DNA of 64,000 bases from DATFAS01 sp035254305 (GTDB lineage: Bacteria; Bacillota; Bacilli; Aneurinibacillales; RAOX-1). Position 1 is the first letter of the stretch; each line of letters begins with the position of its first letter. The stretch covers positions 1 to 64,000 of the forward strand of contig DATFAS010000268.1 in assembly GCA_035254305.1 (NCBI GenBank), read 5' to 3'. Of the stretch, positions 8,770 through 19,200 are shown one piece after another. Made by a program: the position numbers and the translations under genes. The notes under the pieces were generated by a model. It did no database searches and was not told the origin of the DNA. It saw nothing but the letters and a program-made list of their open reading frames with translations.

Positions 8770-8800
8770 TACATGATTAGTGAGTACCAAGCACATCATA
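8770..8800 (+). promoter_or_regulatory. Candidate sigma-G promoter of sspF
   Basis: CATCATA (8794-8800) fits the sigma-G -10 CATnnTA; ACATGA (8771-8776), 17 bp upstream, is a moderate -35. Forespore expression is expected for this gene family. Confidence 0.5.
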
Positions 8801-8839
8801 ATCTTTAAGGGAATGTGATAAAAAAAGGGAGGGGCTTTC

Positions 8840-9025
8840 ATGAGTCGCAGAAGGAGTATCATGTCAGAGCAGTTCAAAATGGAATTAGCCAAGGATCTAG
8901 GGATTTATGATACGGTGCAAAAGGACGGATGGGGTGCCATCACTACCCGGGATGCAGGAAACTTGGTCAAAAGAGCCATTCAGATTGCTGAAGAGACCCT
9001 AGCGAATCAGTCCCAAAATAAATAA
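8840..9025 (+). CDS. sspF: Small acid-soluble spore protein, alpha/beta type (SspF)
   Basis: 61 aa from ATG 8840, with AGGGAGGGG upstream. [20 protein letters not shown] then [26 protein letters not shown] gives the SspF arrangement, including the GWG(x)I and GNLVKRAI segments of DNA-binding alpha/beta SASPs. These proteins coat forespore DNA and protect it. Position between veg and ispE is the same as in B. subtilis. Confidence 0.95.
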   Translation: MSRRRSIMSEQFKMELAKDLGIYDTVQKDGWGAITTRDAGNLVKRAIQIAEETLANQSQNK

Positions 9026-9036
9026 CATTTCCTTGC

Positions 9037-9071
9037 AGAAAACCGGGGAGAACCTTTCTCTTCGGTTTTTT
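9037..9071 (+). terminator. sspF terminator
   Basis: AAAACCGGGGAGAA pairs with TTCTCTTCGGTTTT, ending in TTTTTT. Confidence 0.85.
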
Positions 9072-9210
9072 GACTTCTTATTGAGGTTTGTATAAACATA
9101 AGTTTTCTAGGATATTCAAAAGTATAAACCAGATGTTTCATACCTAAGATAGAGAATATCTACCAAAACGGTTAAGTACATGGATACGACTGGAATCCCA
9201 GCGGTACAAA

Positions 9211-9219
9211 TGATAAAAT
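9211..9219 (+). promoter_or_regulatory. Candidate extended -10 promoter of ispE
   Basis: TGATAAAAT (9211-9219) has the TGn extension; the -35 position (TGGAAT at 9191) is poor. Confidence 0.35.
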
Positions 9220-9246
9220 GTAGAGTACTATTGAATAGATGAGCGG

Positions 9247-10152
9247 GTGACCAAAGTGAGGTTGTCAGTTAAAGCGCCAGCAAAAATAAACTTAACGTTA
9301 GATGTACTGGGGAAACGAGAAGATGGTTATCACGAGGTGGAAATGGTGATGACTACTATCGATTTAGCCGATCGCATTGATATTTACCCAAGGGATGACC
9401 ATCGTATTACCATTGATTGTTCTGCTTATTTTGTGCCACTAGGGGAAAAAAATCATGTCTATCAGATGGCACAGGTACTTAAAACAAAACTAGGAATCCA
9501 AAAAGGAGTCCATTTCTATATACATAAGAATATTCCTGTTGCTGCCGGGCTTGCTGGAGGTAGTAGTGATGCTGCAGCGGCATTACGGGGATTGAACAAA
9601 TTGTGGGGATTAGGATTATCCGTAGAAGAGATGGCAACCTTAGGTTCAGAAGTGGGATCTGATGTAGCCTTTTGTGTATATGGAGGGACAGCCCTTGCCT
9701 CCGGAAGAGGGGAGAAGATTATCCCGTTGTCCGCACCACCTCCAGCCTGGGTGGTATTGGCCAAGCCCCCAATAGGGGTTTCGACAGCAGATGTTTATGG
9801 TCGAGTCTTGATGGATGAAATTCATAAATACCCTCCTCGTTCCGAAGAGATGGTTAGAGCTATTCAACACCGTGATTACAAAGAGATGTGTGAGAAAATG
9901 GGAAATCACTTAGAAACCGTTACATTATCCTTGTATCCGGAAGTTCGCAGACTCAAGGAGCAAATGCTGAGATTTGGGGCAGATGCTGCTCTGATGTCTG
10001 GAAGTGGTCCAACTGTTTTCTGTTTAGTAGAAAAGGAATCGCGTGTTAGCAGGATTTATAATGGATTAAAGGGCTTTTGTAAGGATGTTTTTGCTGTTCG
10101 AATGATTGGGGACCGCCAACAGGTAGGCTTGCAAAAAAACGTACAAAAGTGA
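9247..10152 (+). CDS. ispE: 4-diphosphocytidyl-2-C-methyl-D-erythritol kinase IspE
   Basis: 301 aa from GTG 9247 (a second GTG at 9256 is possible; neither has a strong RBS). GHMP kinase: [15 protein letters not shown] at the N terminus, ATP loop [16 protein letters not shown] near 98, and MSGSGPTVF near 260. It phosphorylates CDP-ME in the non-mevalonate isoprenoid pathway; ispD and ispF lie at the other end of this window. Followed by purR with about 40 bp between. Confidence 0.97.
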   Translation: MTKVRLSVKAPAKINLTLDVLGKREDGYHEVEMVMTTIDLADRIDIYPRDDHRITIDCSAYFVPLGEKNHVYQMAQVLKTKLGIQKGVHFYIHKNIPVAAGLAGGSSDAAAALRGLNKLWGLGLSVEEMATLGSEVGSDVAFCVYGGTALASGRGEKIIPLSAPPPAWVVLAKPPIGVSTADVYGRVLMDEIHKYPPRSEEMVRAIQHRDYKEMCEKMGNHLETVTLSLYPEVRRLKEQMLRFGADAALMSGSGPTVFCLVEKESRVSRIYNGLKGFCKDVFAVRMIGDRQQVGLQKNVQK

Positions 10153-10193
10153 TATATTTTCCTCATAACATTCGGCTCTGTGGAGGATAAGCT

Positions 10194-11030
10194 ATGATAG
10201 ATAAAAAGTTACGGAGGAGTGCACGGTTAGTTGATATGACCCAGCATCTGCTGGATCATCCCTATCGATTAATTCCTTTGACTTTATTTGCTGAAGAATA
10301 CGGATCGGCTAAATCCTCAATAAGTGAGGATCTCTCAATAATAAAAGAGCTATTTGAATTGAAGGGGATCGGGATTCTAAGAACTGTAGCTGGAGCGGCA
10401 GGGGGAGTGAAATATATCCCCCATCTCAATGCGAAATCAGCTGAAAGGATTGTTTCTGAATTATGTACTAGCTTAGAGCAGTCCGAGAGGCTTCTTCCGG
10501 GTGGATATCTGTATATGTCTGATGTTCTTGGAAGTCCCGAAATGCTAAAGAATATTGGCAGAATTATGGCCTCTGTTTTTGCTGAACAGGAAATTGACGT
10601 AGTGATGACCGTAGAAACGAAGGGGATTCCATTAGCTTACGCTACTGCAAGCTTTCTTAATGTTCCTGTAGTGATTGTTCGTCGTGACAGTAAGGTAACA
10701 GAAGGTTCCGTTGTGAGTATAAATTATGTTTCTGGTTCAAGTAAACGAATTCAAACGATGTCTTTAGCACGCAGGGTCATGCCAGAACAATCCAAGGTAC
10801 TTATTGTGGACGATTATATGAAGGCTGGCGGAACGGCAAGAGGGATGATTGATCTTTTGAAAGAATTCAAAGCAGAAGTTGTTGGAACAGCTGTACTGGT
10901 TGAGACTTCTGAAGTAGAAGAAAGACTGGTAGATGAATATATTTCCTTAATGAGAGTTAGTGAATTAGATCCGAAGGGAAAAGAAGTTAAGCTGGTTCCA
11001 GGAAATTTCCTTGATAAATTAAACAGTTAA
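10194..11030 (+). CDS. purR: Purine operon repressor PurR
   Basis: 278 aa from ATG 10194, GTGGAGGA upstream. Residues ~1-75 are the winged helix ([39 protein letters not shown]); the rest is a phosphoribosyltransferase fold with the PRPP motif [16 protein letters not shown] near 203. In Bacillales PurR senses PRPP and (p)ppGpp and represses purine synthesis and transport genes. It is followed 19 bp later by ridA, as in B. subtilis. Confidence 0.97.
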   Translation: MIDKKLRRSARLVDMTQHLLDHPYRLIPLTLFAEEYGSAKSSISEDLSIIKELFELKGIGILRTVAGAAGGVKYIPHLNAKSAERIVSELCTSLEQSERLLPGGYLYMSDVLGSPEMLKNIGRIMASVFAEQEIDVVMTVETKGIPLAYATASFLNVPVVIVRRDSKVTEGSVVSINYVSGSSKRIQTMSLARRVMPEQSKVLIVDDYMKAGGTARGMIDLLKEFKAEVVGTAVLVETSEVEERLVDEYISLMRVSELDPKGKEVKLVPGNFLDKLNS

Positions 11031-11049
11031 GAGATGGAGGATAAGAAGC

Positions 11050-11427
11050 ATGCAAATTATTCATACGCAAAAAGCTCCGCAAGCCATTGGACCCTATTCA
11101 CAAGCAGTGAAAATCGGTGAGTTAGTCTTTACATCTGGACAAATTCCTTTAAAGGCAGATGGTACCTTGTTATTGGGGACTGTTGAAGAACAAACCCATC
11201 AGGTATTTTCAAATTTGCAGGCTGTTCTAGAAGCGGCTGGAACCAATCTAAGCCAGGTAGTGAAAGCCACTGTATTTATTAAAAATATGGATGATTTCGC
11301 CCGTATTAACGAGATTTACGGTACATATTTCACAAATCAACCACCAGCAAGATCATGTGTAGAAGTTGCTCGATTACCAAAGGATGTAGCCCTAGAAATC
11401 GAAGTAGTGGCATACGTTGGAAAATAA
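11050..11427 (+). CDS. ridA: RidA-family enamine/imine deaminase
   Basis: 125 aa from ATG 11050. YjgF/YER057c/UK114 signature throughout: [22 protein letters not shown], and the active-site [21 protein letters not shown] with its conserved Arg near residue 105. RidA hydrolyses reactive 2-aminoacrylate-type enamines made by PLP enzymes. Homologue of yabJ, which sits in the same place after purR. Confidence 0.96.
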   Translation: MQIIHTQKAPQAIGPYSQAVKIGELVFTSGQIPLKADGTLLLGTVEEQTHQVFSNLQAVLEAAGTNLSQVVKATVFIKNMDDFARINEIYGTYFTNQPPARSCVEVARLPKDVALEIEVVAYVGK

Positions 11428-11450
11428 TTTTTATTTTTAAGGAATTTATA

Positions 11451-11478
11451 GAAGGATTTTCTAACAACCTTGACGAAT
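11451..11478 (+). promoter_or_regulatory. Sigma-H promoter of spoVG
   Basis: -35 GAAGGATTT (11451-11459) fits RnAGGAwWW and -10 GACGAAT (11472-11478) fits RnnGAAT; the spacing is 12 bp. Start near 11485. B. subtilis spoVG is the textbook sigma-H gene. Confidence 0.8.
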
Positions 11479-11522
11479 AAGGTGTAACAAGCACATATAT
11501 TGGAAAAAGGTGGTGTTACTTG

Positions 11523-11813
11523 ATGGAAGTTACAGACGTTAGACTCCGCCGCGTCAACACGGATGGACGTATGAAAGCAATTTGCTCTATTACCATTGAT
11601 AACGAATTTGTAGTCCATGATATTCGGGTAATCGATGGGAACAACGGGATGTTTGTCGCCATGCCGAGTAAGCGTACGCCGGATGGTGAATTTAGAGATA
11701 TTGCCCATCCGATTTCTTCTACAACCCGTGAGAAAATTCAGGCAGCGGTTCTAGCAGAGTATGATCGTGTGGGTCTTGAAGAAGATCAGGAACAATTGGT
11801 TGAAGGTGCATAA
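11523..11813 (+). CDS. spoVG: SpoVG, sporulation and RNA-binding regulator
   Basis: 96 aa from ATG 11523 ([19 protein letters not shown]), AAAGGTGGT 8 nt upstream; a TTG directly before it would add one residue. The core [35 protein letters not shown] is near-invariant across Bacillota. SpoVG binds nucleic acids, influences septation and cortex formation, and acts as an RNA-binding regulator in several species. The acidic tail ([11 protein letters not shown]) is usual. Confidence 0.97.
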   Translation: MEVTDVRLRRVNTDGRMKAICSITIDNEFVVHDIRVIDGNNGMFVAMPSKRTPDGEFRDIAHPISSTTREKIQAAVLAEYDRVGLEEDQEQLVEGA

Positions 11814-11818
11814 TGAAG

Positions 11819-11846
11819 AGCCTCATGCTAAGTGAGGCTTTTTTAT
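11819..11846 (+). terminator. spoVG terminator
   Basis: AGCCTCA / TGAGGCT stem with TTTTTT tail. Confidence 0.88.
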
Positions 11847-11929
11847 TTCTAGATGAAATCGCTTTATTACCCCAAATTACCTCCTCTGGTAGGATTAACC
11901 GACAGTCCGTTATCCCGCTTTATTTACCT

Positions 11930-11957
11930 TGAAATCGACATATGATTAAGATATAGT
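11930..11957 (+). promoter_or_regulatory. Candidate sigma-A promoter of glmU
   Basis: TTGAAA (11930-11935), 16 bp, TATAGT (11952-11957). Confidence 0.5.
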
Positions 11958-12030
11958 CAGTATTGGGTATCTTCCCTGGGGAGAGCCTTTGTTTGAAAGA
12001 TGTAGAACGCAAGTAAATTGGAGGGCTACC

Positions 12031-13407
12031 ATGAACAAGAAATTTGCGGTGGTCTTGGCGGCAGGCCAGGGAACTCGAATGAAATCCAAATTATATAAAG
12101 TGCTTCATCCTGTCTGTGGGAAGCCTATGATTCAGCATATTGTGGATCGTCTTAAAGCCCTTGAAGTAAATGAGATTGTTGTTGTTGTTGGTCATGGGGC
12201 GAAGCAAGTGAAAGAACAATTAGGAACTTCCATACAATATGCATTTCAAGAGCAACAGTTGGGTACTGCTCATGCGGTTTTAATGAGTAGTGACCATTTG
12301 AAGGATAAAGAGGGTACAACCATCGTAGTAACAGGTGACACTCCACTAATTAAAGAACAAACCCTTCATAATCTTATGCAACATCATCTTAAGTCTGGGT
12401 CTTGTGCAACAGTACTAACCACAGAGCTAAATAATCCTATGGGTTATGGGAGAATTATCCGGAACCAAGATGGCTATGTGGAACGGATTGTTGAACATAA
12501 GGATGCAACAGAAGATGAACGAAGAATCATGGAAATTAGCACAGGGATTTTCTGTTTCAATAATAAGAAGCTTTTTGAGGCTCTTACACAGGTACGTAAT
12601 GACAATGTACAAGGTGAGTATTATCTACCTGATGTAATTGAAATACTAAAGAAAAATAACGATATTATTTCGGCCTTTTTGACAGAAGATGCGGAAGATG
12701 GCATGGGTGTTAATGATCGTATTCAGCTATCTCAAGTTGAACAGATTATGCGAAAGAGAATTAACGAGAACCACATGCGTAATGGAGTCACTATGATCGA
12801 TCCGTCTTCCACTTATATTGAATCGGATGTTATCATTGGAAGAGACACTGTTATTGAACCTGGAACCTTTTTGCGAGGATCTACTCAGATTGGGGAAGAT
12901 TGTGTAATTGGTCCAGGTACAGATCTGTCTAATACAATTATAGAGGACCAGGTAGCGGTGCGATATGCGGTGATCGCAGATAGTATGATCCGCAAGAATG
13001 CATCTGTTGGCCCTTATGCGTATATTCGCCCAGGTTCAGATGTGGGTGAGAAAGCTAAAGTTGGAGATTTCGTAGAATTAAAGAATACACGTCTAGGAAA
13101 TGGATCGAAGGTATCCCATCTTTCTTATCTAGGGGATTCTGAAATTGGTTCAAATGTGAACGTTGGCTGTGGTACGATTACAGTTAACTATGATGGAGTT
13201 TCTAAACACAAAACAATTGTTGGGGACGATTCCTTCATTGGATGTAATTCTAATCTTGTAGCACCAGTTGAAATTGGTCAAGGAGCCTATGTTGCTGCAG
13301 GTTCTACTATTACGAAGGATGTTCCAAATCAAGCATTAGCAATCGCTAGAGAGCGTCAAACGAATAAGGATGGTTACGCAGCTAAGTTATTGCGCAAGGA
13401 TAAATAA
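12031..13407 (+). CDS. glmU: Bifunctional GlmU: GlcNAc-1-P uridyltransferase / GlcN-1-P acetyltransferase
   Basis: 458 aa from ATG 12031, TTGGAGGG upstream; the frame is open further upstream without an RBS. The N-terminal half is the Rossmann pyrophosphorylase ([29 protein letters not shown]); the C-terminal half is a left-handed beta-helix of hexapeptide repeats with the acetyltransferase site ([37 protein letters not shown]). Makes UDP-GlcNAc for peptidoglycan and teichoic acid. prs follows 17 bp later, likely co-transcribed. Confidence 0.97.
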   Translation: MNKKFAVVLAAGQGTRMKSKLYKVLHPVCGKPMIQHIVDRLKALEVNEIVVVVGHGAKQVKEQLGTSIQYAFQEQQLGTAHAVLMSSDHLKDKEGTTIVVTGDTPLIKEQTLHNLMQHHLKSGSCATVLTTELNNPMGYGRIIRNQDGYVERIVEHKDATEDERRIMEISTGIFCFNNKKLFEALTQVRNDNVQGEYYLPDVIEILKKNNDIISAFLTEDAEDGMGVNDRIQLSQVEQIMRKRINENHMRNGVTMIDPSSTYIESDVIIGRDTVIEPGTFLRGSTQIGEDCVIGPGTDLSNTIIEDQVAVRYAVIADSMIRKNASVGPYAYIRPGSDVGEKAKVGDFVELKNTRLGNGSKVSHLSYLGDSEIGSNVNVGCGTITVNYDGVSKHKTIVGDDSFIGCNSNLVAPVEIGQGAYVAAGSTITKDVPNQALAIARERQTNKDGYAAKLLRKDK

Positions 13408-13424
13408 TTGGAGGAAAACTTACA

Positions 13425-14375
13425 ATGGCGAATTATCGTGATCCGAAGCTGAAGGTGTTCACATGTAATGCAAATCCCAAATTAGCAAAGGAAATTGCTG
13501 ACCATATTGGTCTTCCACTAGGGAATGCAGAAGTTGTTCGTTTCAGCGATGGTGAGATCCAAATCAAATTAAATGAAAGTGTACGTGGTGCGGATGTATT
13601 TGTTATCCAGTCTACCAGTGCTCCCGTCAATCAGAACCTAATGGAATTATTGATCATGGTTGATGCACTGAAAAGAGCTTCCGCCAAAAGTATTAATGTT
13701 GTCATTCCATACTATGGGTATGCTCGTCAGGACCGTAAAGCTCGGGCACGTGATCCGATTACAGCCAAGCTAGTCGCTAATTTACTTGAAACAGCAGGGG
13801 CTCATAGGGTCATAGCCATGGACCTCCATGCAACTCAAATACAAGGATTCTTCGATATTCCAGTTGATCATTTATTAGGGGTACCGATTCTTGCTAAGTA
13901 TTTCTTAGAGAAGAATCTACCTGATATTGTCGTTGTTTCACCAGACCACGGTGGGGTTACGAGAGCACGTAAATTGGCTGAACGCCTAGAGGCACCTATC
14001 GCTATTATCGATAAGCGTAGACCAGAGCCGAATGTGGCAGAAATCATGAATATTGTAGGAAATATCGAAGGTAAAACAGCCATCCTTATTGATGATATGA
14101 TTGATACGGCAGGAACGATCACTCTTGCTGCTAATGCTTTAGTAGAAAGTGGAGCTAAAGGGGTTTATGCTTGCTGTACACACCCCGTATTGTCAGGTCC
14201 TGCAATTGAAAGAATTGCAAATTCCAAAATTCAAGAGCTTATCGTAACGAATTCTATTGCTTTAAATGAGGATCTACTTATTCCAAAAATTAGTGTGCTT
14301 TCCGTTGCGCCGATTATTGGAGAGGCGATTATTCGAGTGCATGAAGAGCTTTCTGTAAGCAAATTATTTGACTAA
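13425..14375 (+). CDS. prs: Ribose-phosphate pyrophosphokinase
   Basis: 316 aa from ATG 13425, TTGGAGGAA upstream. Class I PRPP synthetase: [10 protein letters not shown] near residue 39, [10 protein letters not shown] near 97, the flexible-loop/ribose-5-P motif [18 protein letters not shown] near 168 and PRPP loop [12 protein letters not shown] near 220. Makes PRPP for purines, pyrimidines, NAD, Trp and His; PRPP is also the effector sensed by PurR encoded 3 kb upstream. Confidence 0.98.
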   Translation: MANYRDPKLKVFTCNANPKLAKEIADHIGLPLGNAEVVRFSDGEIQIKLNESVRGADVFVIQSTSAPVNQNLMELLIMVDALKRASAKSINVVIPYYGYARQDRKARARDPITAKLVANLLETAGAHRVIAMDLHATQIQGFFDIPVDHLLGVPILAKYFLEKNLPDIVVVSPDHGGVTRARKLAERLEAPIAIIDKRRPEPNVAEIMNIVGNIEGKTAILIDDMIDTAGTITLAANALVESGAKGVYACCTHPVLSGPAIERIANSKIQELIVTNSIALNEDLLIPKISVLSVAPIIGEAIIRVHEELSVSKLFD

Positions 14376-14515
14376 AAATGAAGAAACAACGCTGGACACG
14401 GATAAACCCACCTAAAGAGGAAAAGATAGTAAGGTATACTTTTTAGCACCCACATGAGGGGTACCATACGCTTTTCTTACAAGAATATTTAGCTTTCTTA
14501 GGAGGGTAAATTTGG

Positions 14516-15139
14516 ATGTCAGCGATTTTGAAAACTGATTTTCGTGGGAACCGGAGATCAACATTAACAAGTTTACGAAACCATGGACGTATTCCTGCTG
14601 TGTTATATGGGGAAAATGGTCCTAATGAGTCCATTCATGTTGATCGTGGAGAATTTTCGCAAGCGATACGTGAACATGGCAAGGGTGGTATCTTTGAACT
14701 GCATACACCAGATGGAAGTAAAGTTAATGCAATGATCTATGAAATTCAGAAAAATCAATTGAAAAATAGTATTTTGCATATAGACTTCAAACGTATAAAT
14801 ATGAATAAACCTATTCAGACTATTGTTCCGATTGCCTTGATTGGACATGCCCAAGGTGGAGGAATTATACAATTCCAAACAAGGGAATTAGAGATTCGCT
14901 GCCTTCCACATGATATTCCAGAGAACATTCCAGTTTATGCTTCTGAGCTTGAAATTGGAGATTCCCTAACGGTAAGAGATATTGAACTGCCGGCTGGAGT
15001 AGAAGTACAGCATGAACAAGATGAAGTCATTTTATCTGTCGTTGCACCGCGCTTAGACCCAGTGGAAATAGAAGAAGAAGTGCATGAGCCAGAAGTTGTC
15101 GGAGCTGTTGACGGACCTGGTTTGGATGAAGCAAAATAG
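14516..15139 (+). CDS. rplY: 50S ribosomal protein L25/general stress protein Ctc
   Basis: 207 aa from ATG 14516, AGGAGGG 9 nt upstream. The first ~90 residues are the L25 5S-rRNA-binding domain (RGNRRSTLTSLRNHGRIPAVLYG); residues ~95-185 the TL5-type beta domain (IPVYASELEIGDSLTVRDIELPAGVEV); the tail is very acidic. B. subtilis ctc is driven by sigma-B, but I see no GTTT...GGGTAT promoter here. pth lies downstream after a terminator. Confidence 0.95.
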   Translation: MSAILKTDFRGNRRSTLTSLRNHGRIPAVLYGENGPNESIHVDRGEFSQAIREHGKGGIFELHTPDGSKVNAMIYEIQKNQLKNSILHIDFKRINMNKPIQTIVPIALIGHAQGGGIIQFQTRELEIRCLPHDIPENIPVYASELEIGDSLTVRDIELPAGVEVQHEQDEVILSVVAPRLDPVEIEEEVHEPEVVGAVDGPGLDEAK

Positions 15140-15150
15140 CTTAAACAACG

Positions 15151-15191
15151 GAACTGTGTGTAGTTTACTTTCACACAGTTTTTCGTTTTTT
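15151..15191 (+). terminator. rplY/ctc terminator
   Basis: AACTGTGTG (15152-15160) and CACACAGTT (15172-15180), then TTTCGTTTTTT. Confidence 0.85.
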
Positions 15192-15263
15192 AGTGGGTGA
15201 GTAGGAATGTATTGGCTTGGCACCATCTAAATTTTCTTTATCAGTGAAGAGAAGGGGAAAGAT

Positions 15264-15821
15264 ATGAAGCTCATTATTGGTTTAGGCAATCCAGGGAAAC
15301 AATACGAATTGACTCGGCATAATGCTGGGTTTATGGTTATCGATCAGCTTGCCAGTATGCTTGGAATCGAGTTAAACCAAATTAAGTTTAAAGGGTTAGT
15401 TGGAGAAGGAAGAATTGGTGCAGAGAAGGTGATCCTTCTTAAACCATTAACATATATGAATCTATCTGGGGAATCGTTGATCCAAGTTCTTCAATTTTTC
15501 AAGCTTGAATCAGATGACATCTTAGTTATCTATGATGATCTAGATACAGTTACTGGTCAAATTCGCTTACGTATGAAAGGGAGTGCAGGGGGCCATAATG
15601 GGATAAAATCCATTGTACAGCATCTTGGAACGGAGGAATTTGATCGAATTCGAGTAGGAATTGGACGTCCTCCGCAAGGGAAAAAGGTAGTGGACTATGT
15701 ACTAGAAAACTTCCATCCAGAAGAAAAAAAGGAGCTTGAATCGGCTGTGATTAGATCTGCTGAAGCGGCTAAGCTGTGGCTAGACGTTCCATTTGATCAG
15801 GTAATGAACAAGTATAATTAG
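15264..15821 (+). CDS. pth: Peptidyl-tRNA hydrolase
   Basis: 185 aa from ATG 15264. Catalytic His in TRHNAGFMVIDQLA near residue 20, conserved KPLTYMNLSGES near 65, VIYDDLD near 91 and GSAGGHNGIKSI near 108. Releases tRNA from peptidyl-tRNAs that drop off ribosomes; essential in most bacteria. fin follows after 64 bp. Confidence 0.97.
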   Translation: MKLIIGLGNPGKQYELTRHNAGFMVIDQLASMLGIELNQIKFKGLVGEGRIGAEKVILLKPLTYMNLSGESLIQVLQFFKLESDDILVIYDDLDTVTGQIRLRMKGSAGGHNGIKSIVQHLGTEEFDRIRVGIGRPPQGKKVVDYVLENFHPEEKKELESAVIRSAEAAKLWLDVPFDQVMNKYN

Positions 15822-15850
15822 GTATGATTTGTTATCCTAGGGGAATAATA
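15822..15850 (+). promoter_or_regulatory. Candidate sigma-F promoter of fin
   Basis: -10 region 15841-15850 (GGGAATAATA) fits GgnrAnAnTw at every fixed position; -35 GTATG (15822-15826) fits GywTA except the last base, with a 14-bp spacer (15 is usual). Confidence 0.5.
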
Positions 15851-15885
15851 CTTAGAGGAATATACTCCCTGTAGGAGGCATAAGG

Positions 15886-16107
15886 ATGTCAATAAAGTAT
15901 GTTTGTCAATACTGTAATACTACCATTGGTGCAGTTGATTCCTCGCATGTATCAGAGATGCAATTAGGATGGCATTTCTTGACCCCTGAAGAGCGAAAAC
16001 ATATAATAAGCTATGAAGCAAATGGTGACGCTGTCGCAAGGATTACTTGTGAATATTGTAATGAGGCCATCCAACGCCACCCTGAGCTGATCTATCCATT
16101 GCAATAA
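15886..16107 (+). CDS. fin: Anti-sigma-F factor Fin
   Basis: 73 aa from ATG 15886, GTAGGAGG upstream. Two CxxC pairs (CQYC near residue 7 and CEYC near 55) suggest one zinc site; LGWHFLTPEERKHIISYEANGD matches Fin/YabK. In B. subtilis Fin is made in the forespore under sigma-F and inhibits sigma-F to allow the switch to sigma-G. The position between pth and mfd is the same as in B. subtilis. Confidence 0.93.
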   Translation: MSIKYVCQYCNTTIGAVDSSHVSEMQLGWHFLTPEERKHIISYEANGDAVARITCEYCNEAIQRHPELIYPLQ

Positions 16108-16120
16108 ATGAATGAAGTAT

Positions 16121-16152
16121 AGCCTTGGCTACACGCTGAGGCTTATTTTGTA
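16121..16152 (+). terminator. fin terminator
   Basis: AGCCTTGG / CTGAGGCT stem (two G-U pairs) followed by TATTTTG. Confidence 0.65.
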
Positions 16153-16243
16153 GTTTGAACAGCTTTCTTGGCGGATAAATTAACGAAGACTTTTGATAGA
16201 AACTTGATTATAACTACTTAATTGGCTGGAGAGGAGGTTTACA

Positions 16244-19200
16244 TTGAAGGGGATTATACAAAAATTCAAAGAAAACCCAGACTTTCAGAGCATTTTGACT
16301 GGTTTTGAACAGGGCCTAAAAGAGCAAATGATCGCAGGATTAAGTGGTTCAGCTAGACAAATACTTATGGGTGCTCTATTTTCTTCGCTTGACCAATCGC
16401 TTATGATTGTAACCCACAATATGTTTCAGGCCCAGAAGATTTATGAGGATATGATAGAGATTGTTGGGGATGAACAGGTTTTGCTTTTCCCTGCCAATGA
16501 ATTAATTGTATCGGAAATGGCCATTGCTAGTCCAGAAACCCTAGCGGCACGTATTGATGTGCTAGGGAAATTAAGTGACCGAAAGAATCGGATCGTTATT
16601 GTTCCGTATGCGGGTTTAAGAAGAATTGTTATTTCCCAACAAGCTTGGAATGCAGCTCAAGTCCATATCCAAATGGGGCAAGAGGTGGAATTAGAGTCAC
16701 TATTACAAAAGCTAGTTGATATAGGTTATGAACGTGTAGATATGGTAGAAGGAAAAGGACAAATAAGTATTCGTGGAGGAATTCTAGATATCTTCCCAAT
16801 CCATCAAGAACATCCGATTCGGATAGAATTATTTGATGTAGAAATCGATTCGATCCGTTTCTTTGACGTGACCAATCAGCGGTCATTGGATTCAGTTGGG
16901 TCAGTAACGATTCCGCCAACCAATGAAGTATTTGGTAGTGTAGAGGTTCTAAAGAATGCGGCAACCCGCTTAGAGCAGAAAATGGGGGAGGCCCTTCTTA
17001 AGATCAAAGACCCCGCAGTCAAAGAAAAATTGGTAGAAAAGATTGGCTGGGAAGTTGAACAGCTAAAACAGGGTCATGCCTTTCAAGGACTCTATAAGTA
17101 TATTTCTTTACTCTATCCAGATTATCAAAGTTTACTAGATTATATGCCTGCTAATACGGTGCTCATTCTAGATGAACCTACAAGGGTCATTGAATCGGCC
17201 GATCAGTTAGATAAAGAAGAGGCTGAGTGGAGAACAGCACAGCTTGCAGAAGGGGAATTTGCCCACAATATTCCTATCTCCTTTGAGTATGAGCAGCTTA
17301 TTAATAGTAAGAAAAAAAGAATTGTTTATCTTGCCTTATTTTTACGTCAAGTTCCAAGAACTGCTCCGCAGAATATCGTGAACTTCAACTGCAAGACTAT
17401 GCAGAACTTCCACGGTCAAATGAATGTATTAAAAACAGAAATTGATCGTTGGAAGAAATCCCATCATCACATCTTATTTATGGCAGGTGATGAGGATCGA
17501 GCTAAACGTTTAGAAAAGGTATTTCATGACTATGAGATTGAAGCCGACCTAATTTTGACACCGACAGACTCTATAGTTAGTATGCATCCAACGATTCTTA
17601 TCGGGAACCTTCAGTCTGGATTTGAGCTCCCCATGCATCATATGGTTGTTGTTACAGAATCCGAAGTCTTTTCGCAAAAGCAGCGTAAAGCAAGAAAAAC
17701 AAAATCCAATATGAGTAATGCGGAAAGAATTAAGAATTATACAGAGTTAAAGATTGGGGATTATGTTGTCCATGTCAATCATGGAATTGGGAAATATCTT
17801 GGGATTGAAACCTTAGAGATTAATGGAATTCATAAAGATTATCTGCATATCAAATATGCTGGTAATGATAAGCTCTATGTGCCAATTGAACAGATTGATC
17901 AGGTTCAAAAGTATGTAGCCAACGAAGAAAAAGAACCGAAGGTATATAAACTGGGAGGAAATGATTGGAAGAAGGTTAAATCGAAGGTTAGATCCTCCGT
18001 TCAGGATATTGCTGCTGATTTAATTAAGCTTTATGCGAAGAGAGAAGCGACAAAAGGTCATGCTTTCAGTTCAGATAATCCAGAGATGAGAGAATTTGAA
18101 GCCATGTTTCCTTATGAAGAAACACATGATCAGCTTCGAGCTATTGAAGAAATTAAAAAGGATATGGAACGTGCTAGACCAATGGATCGTCTATTATGTG
18201 GGGATGTTGGATATGGGAAGACGGAGGTTGCGATCCGTGCTGCATTTAAAGCGGTTATGGATGGAAAGCAAGTAGCCTTATTGGTTCCAACTACCATCTT
18301 AGCGCAACAGCATTACGAGACATTCCGCGAAAGATTTGAGGATTATCCTGTCCAGATTGGAGTAATTAGTCGATTTCGATCAAAAAAAGAGCAGAATGAG
18401 ACACTTAAAATGCTTAAGGATGGTAGAGTAGATGTTGTTATAGGTACTCACCGATTACTTTCTAAAGATATTGTTTTCAAAGACTTAGGGTTACTTATTG
18501 TAGATGAGGAACAACGTTTCGGTGTAACGCATAAAGAAAAACTTAAACAGTTTAAGGCAAATGTAGATGTTCTTACCCTAACCGCTACACCGATTCCACG
18601 GACACTGCATATGTCCATGCTTGGAGTTCGGGATTTATCTGTTATTGAGACACCACCAGAAAATCGTTTTCCCGTTCAAACCTATGTTATGGAATATAGT
18701 GCTTCGCTTGTTCGAGAGGCAATTGAGCGAGAAATGGCAAGAGGAGGTCAAGTATACTTCCTGTTTAACCAGGTTCAAGGAATTGAGCAAATGGCTGAGC
18801 AAATCTCAGGCCTTGTTCCCGAGGCTAAGGTCTCTATTGCACATGGGCAGATGAAAGAGGCGGAGCTTGAACAAGTCATGCTAGATTTCTTAGAAGGTGA
18901 AACCGATGTATTGGTTAGTACGACGATTATTGAGACAGGTGTAGATATTCCGAATGTAAATACACTAATTGTTTTTAATGCCGATCGAATGGGGCTCTCT
19001 CAGCTCTATCAATTACGTGGGCGGGTAGGACGTTCCAATCGGATTGCTTATGCCTATTTCACTTACCAGCGGGATAAGGTGTTAACGGAAATTGCCGAGA
19101 AGCGTCTACAAGCCATTAAAGAATTTACGGAATTAGGTTCTGGTTTTAAAATCGCCATGCGAGATCTTTCCATTCGTGGAGCAGGTAATCTGCTTGGGCC

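Noticed and set aside
14400..14515. Sigma-B promoter expected before ctc/rplY
   Set aside because: A GGTAT stretch occurs but no GTTT-type -35 at the right distance.
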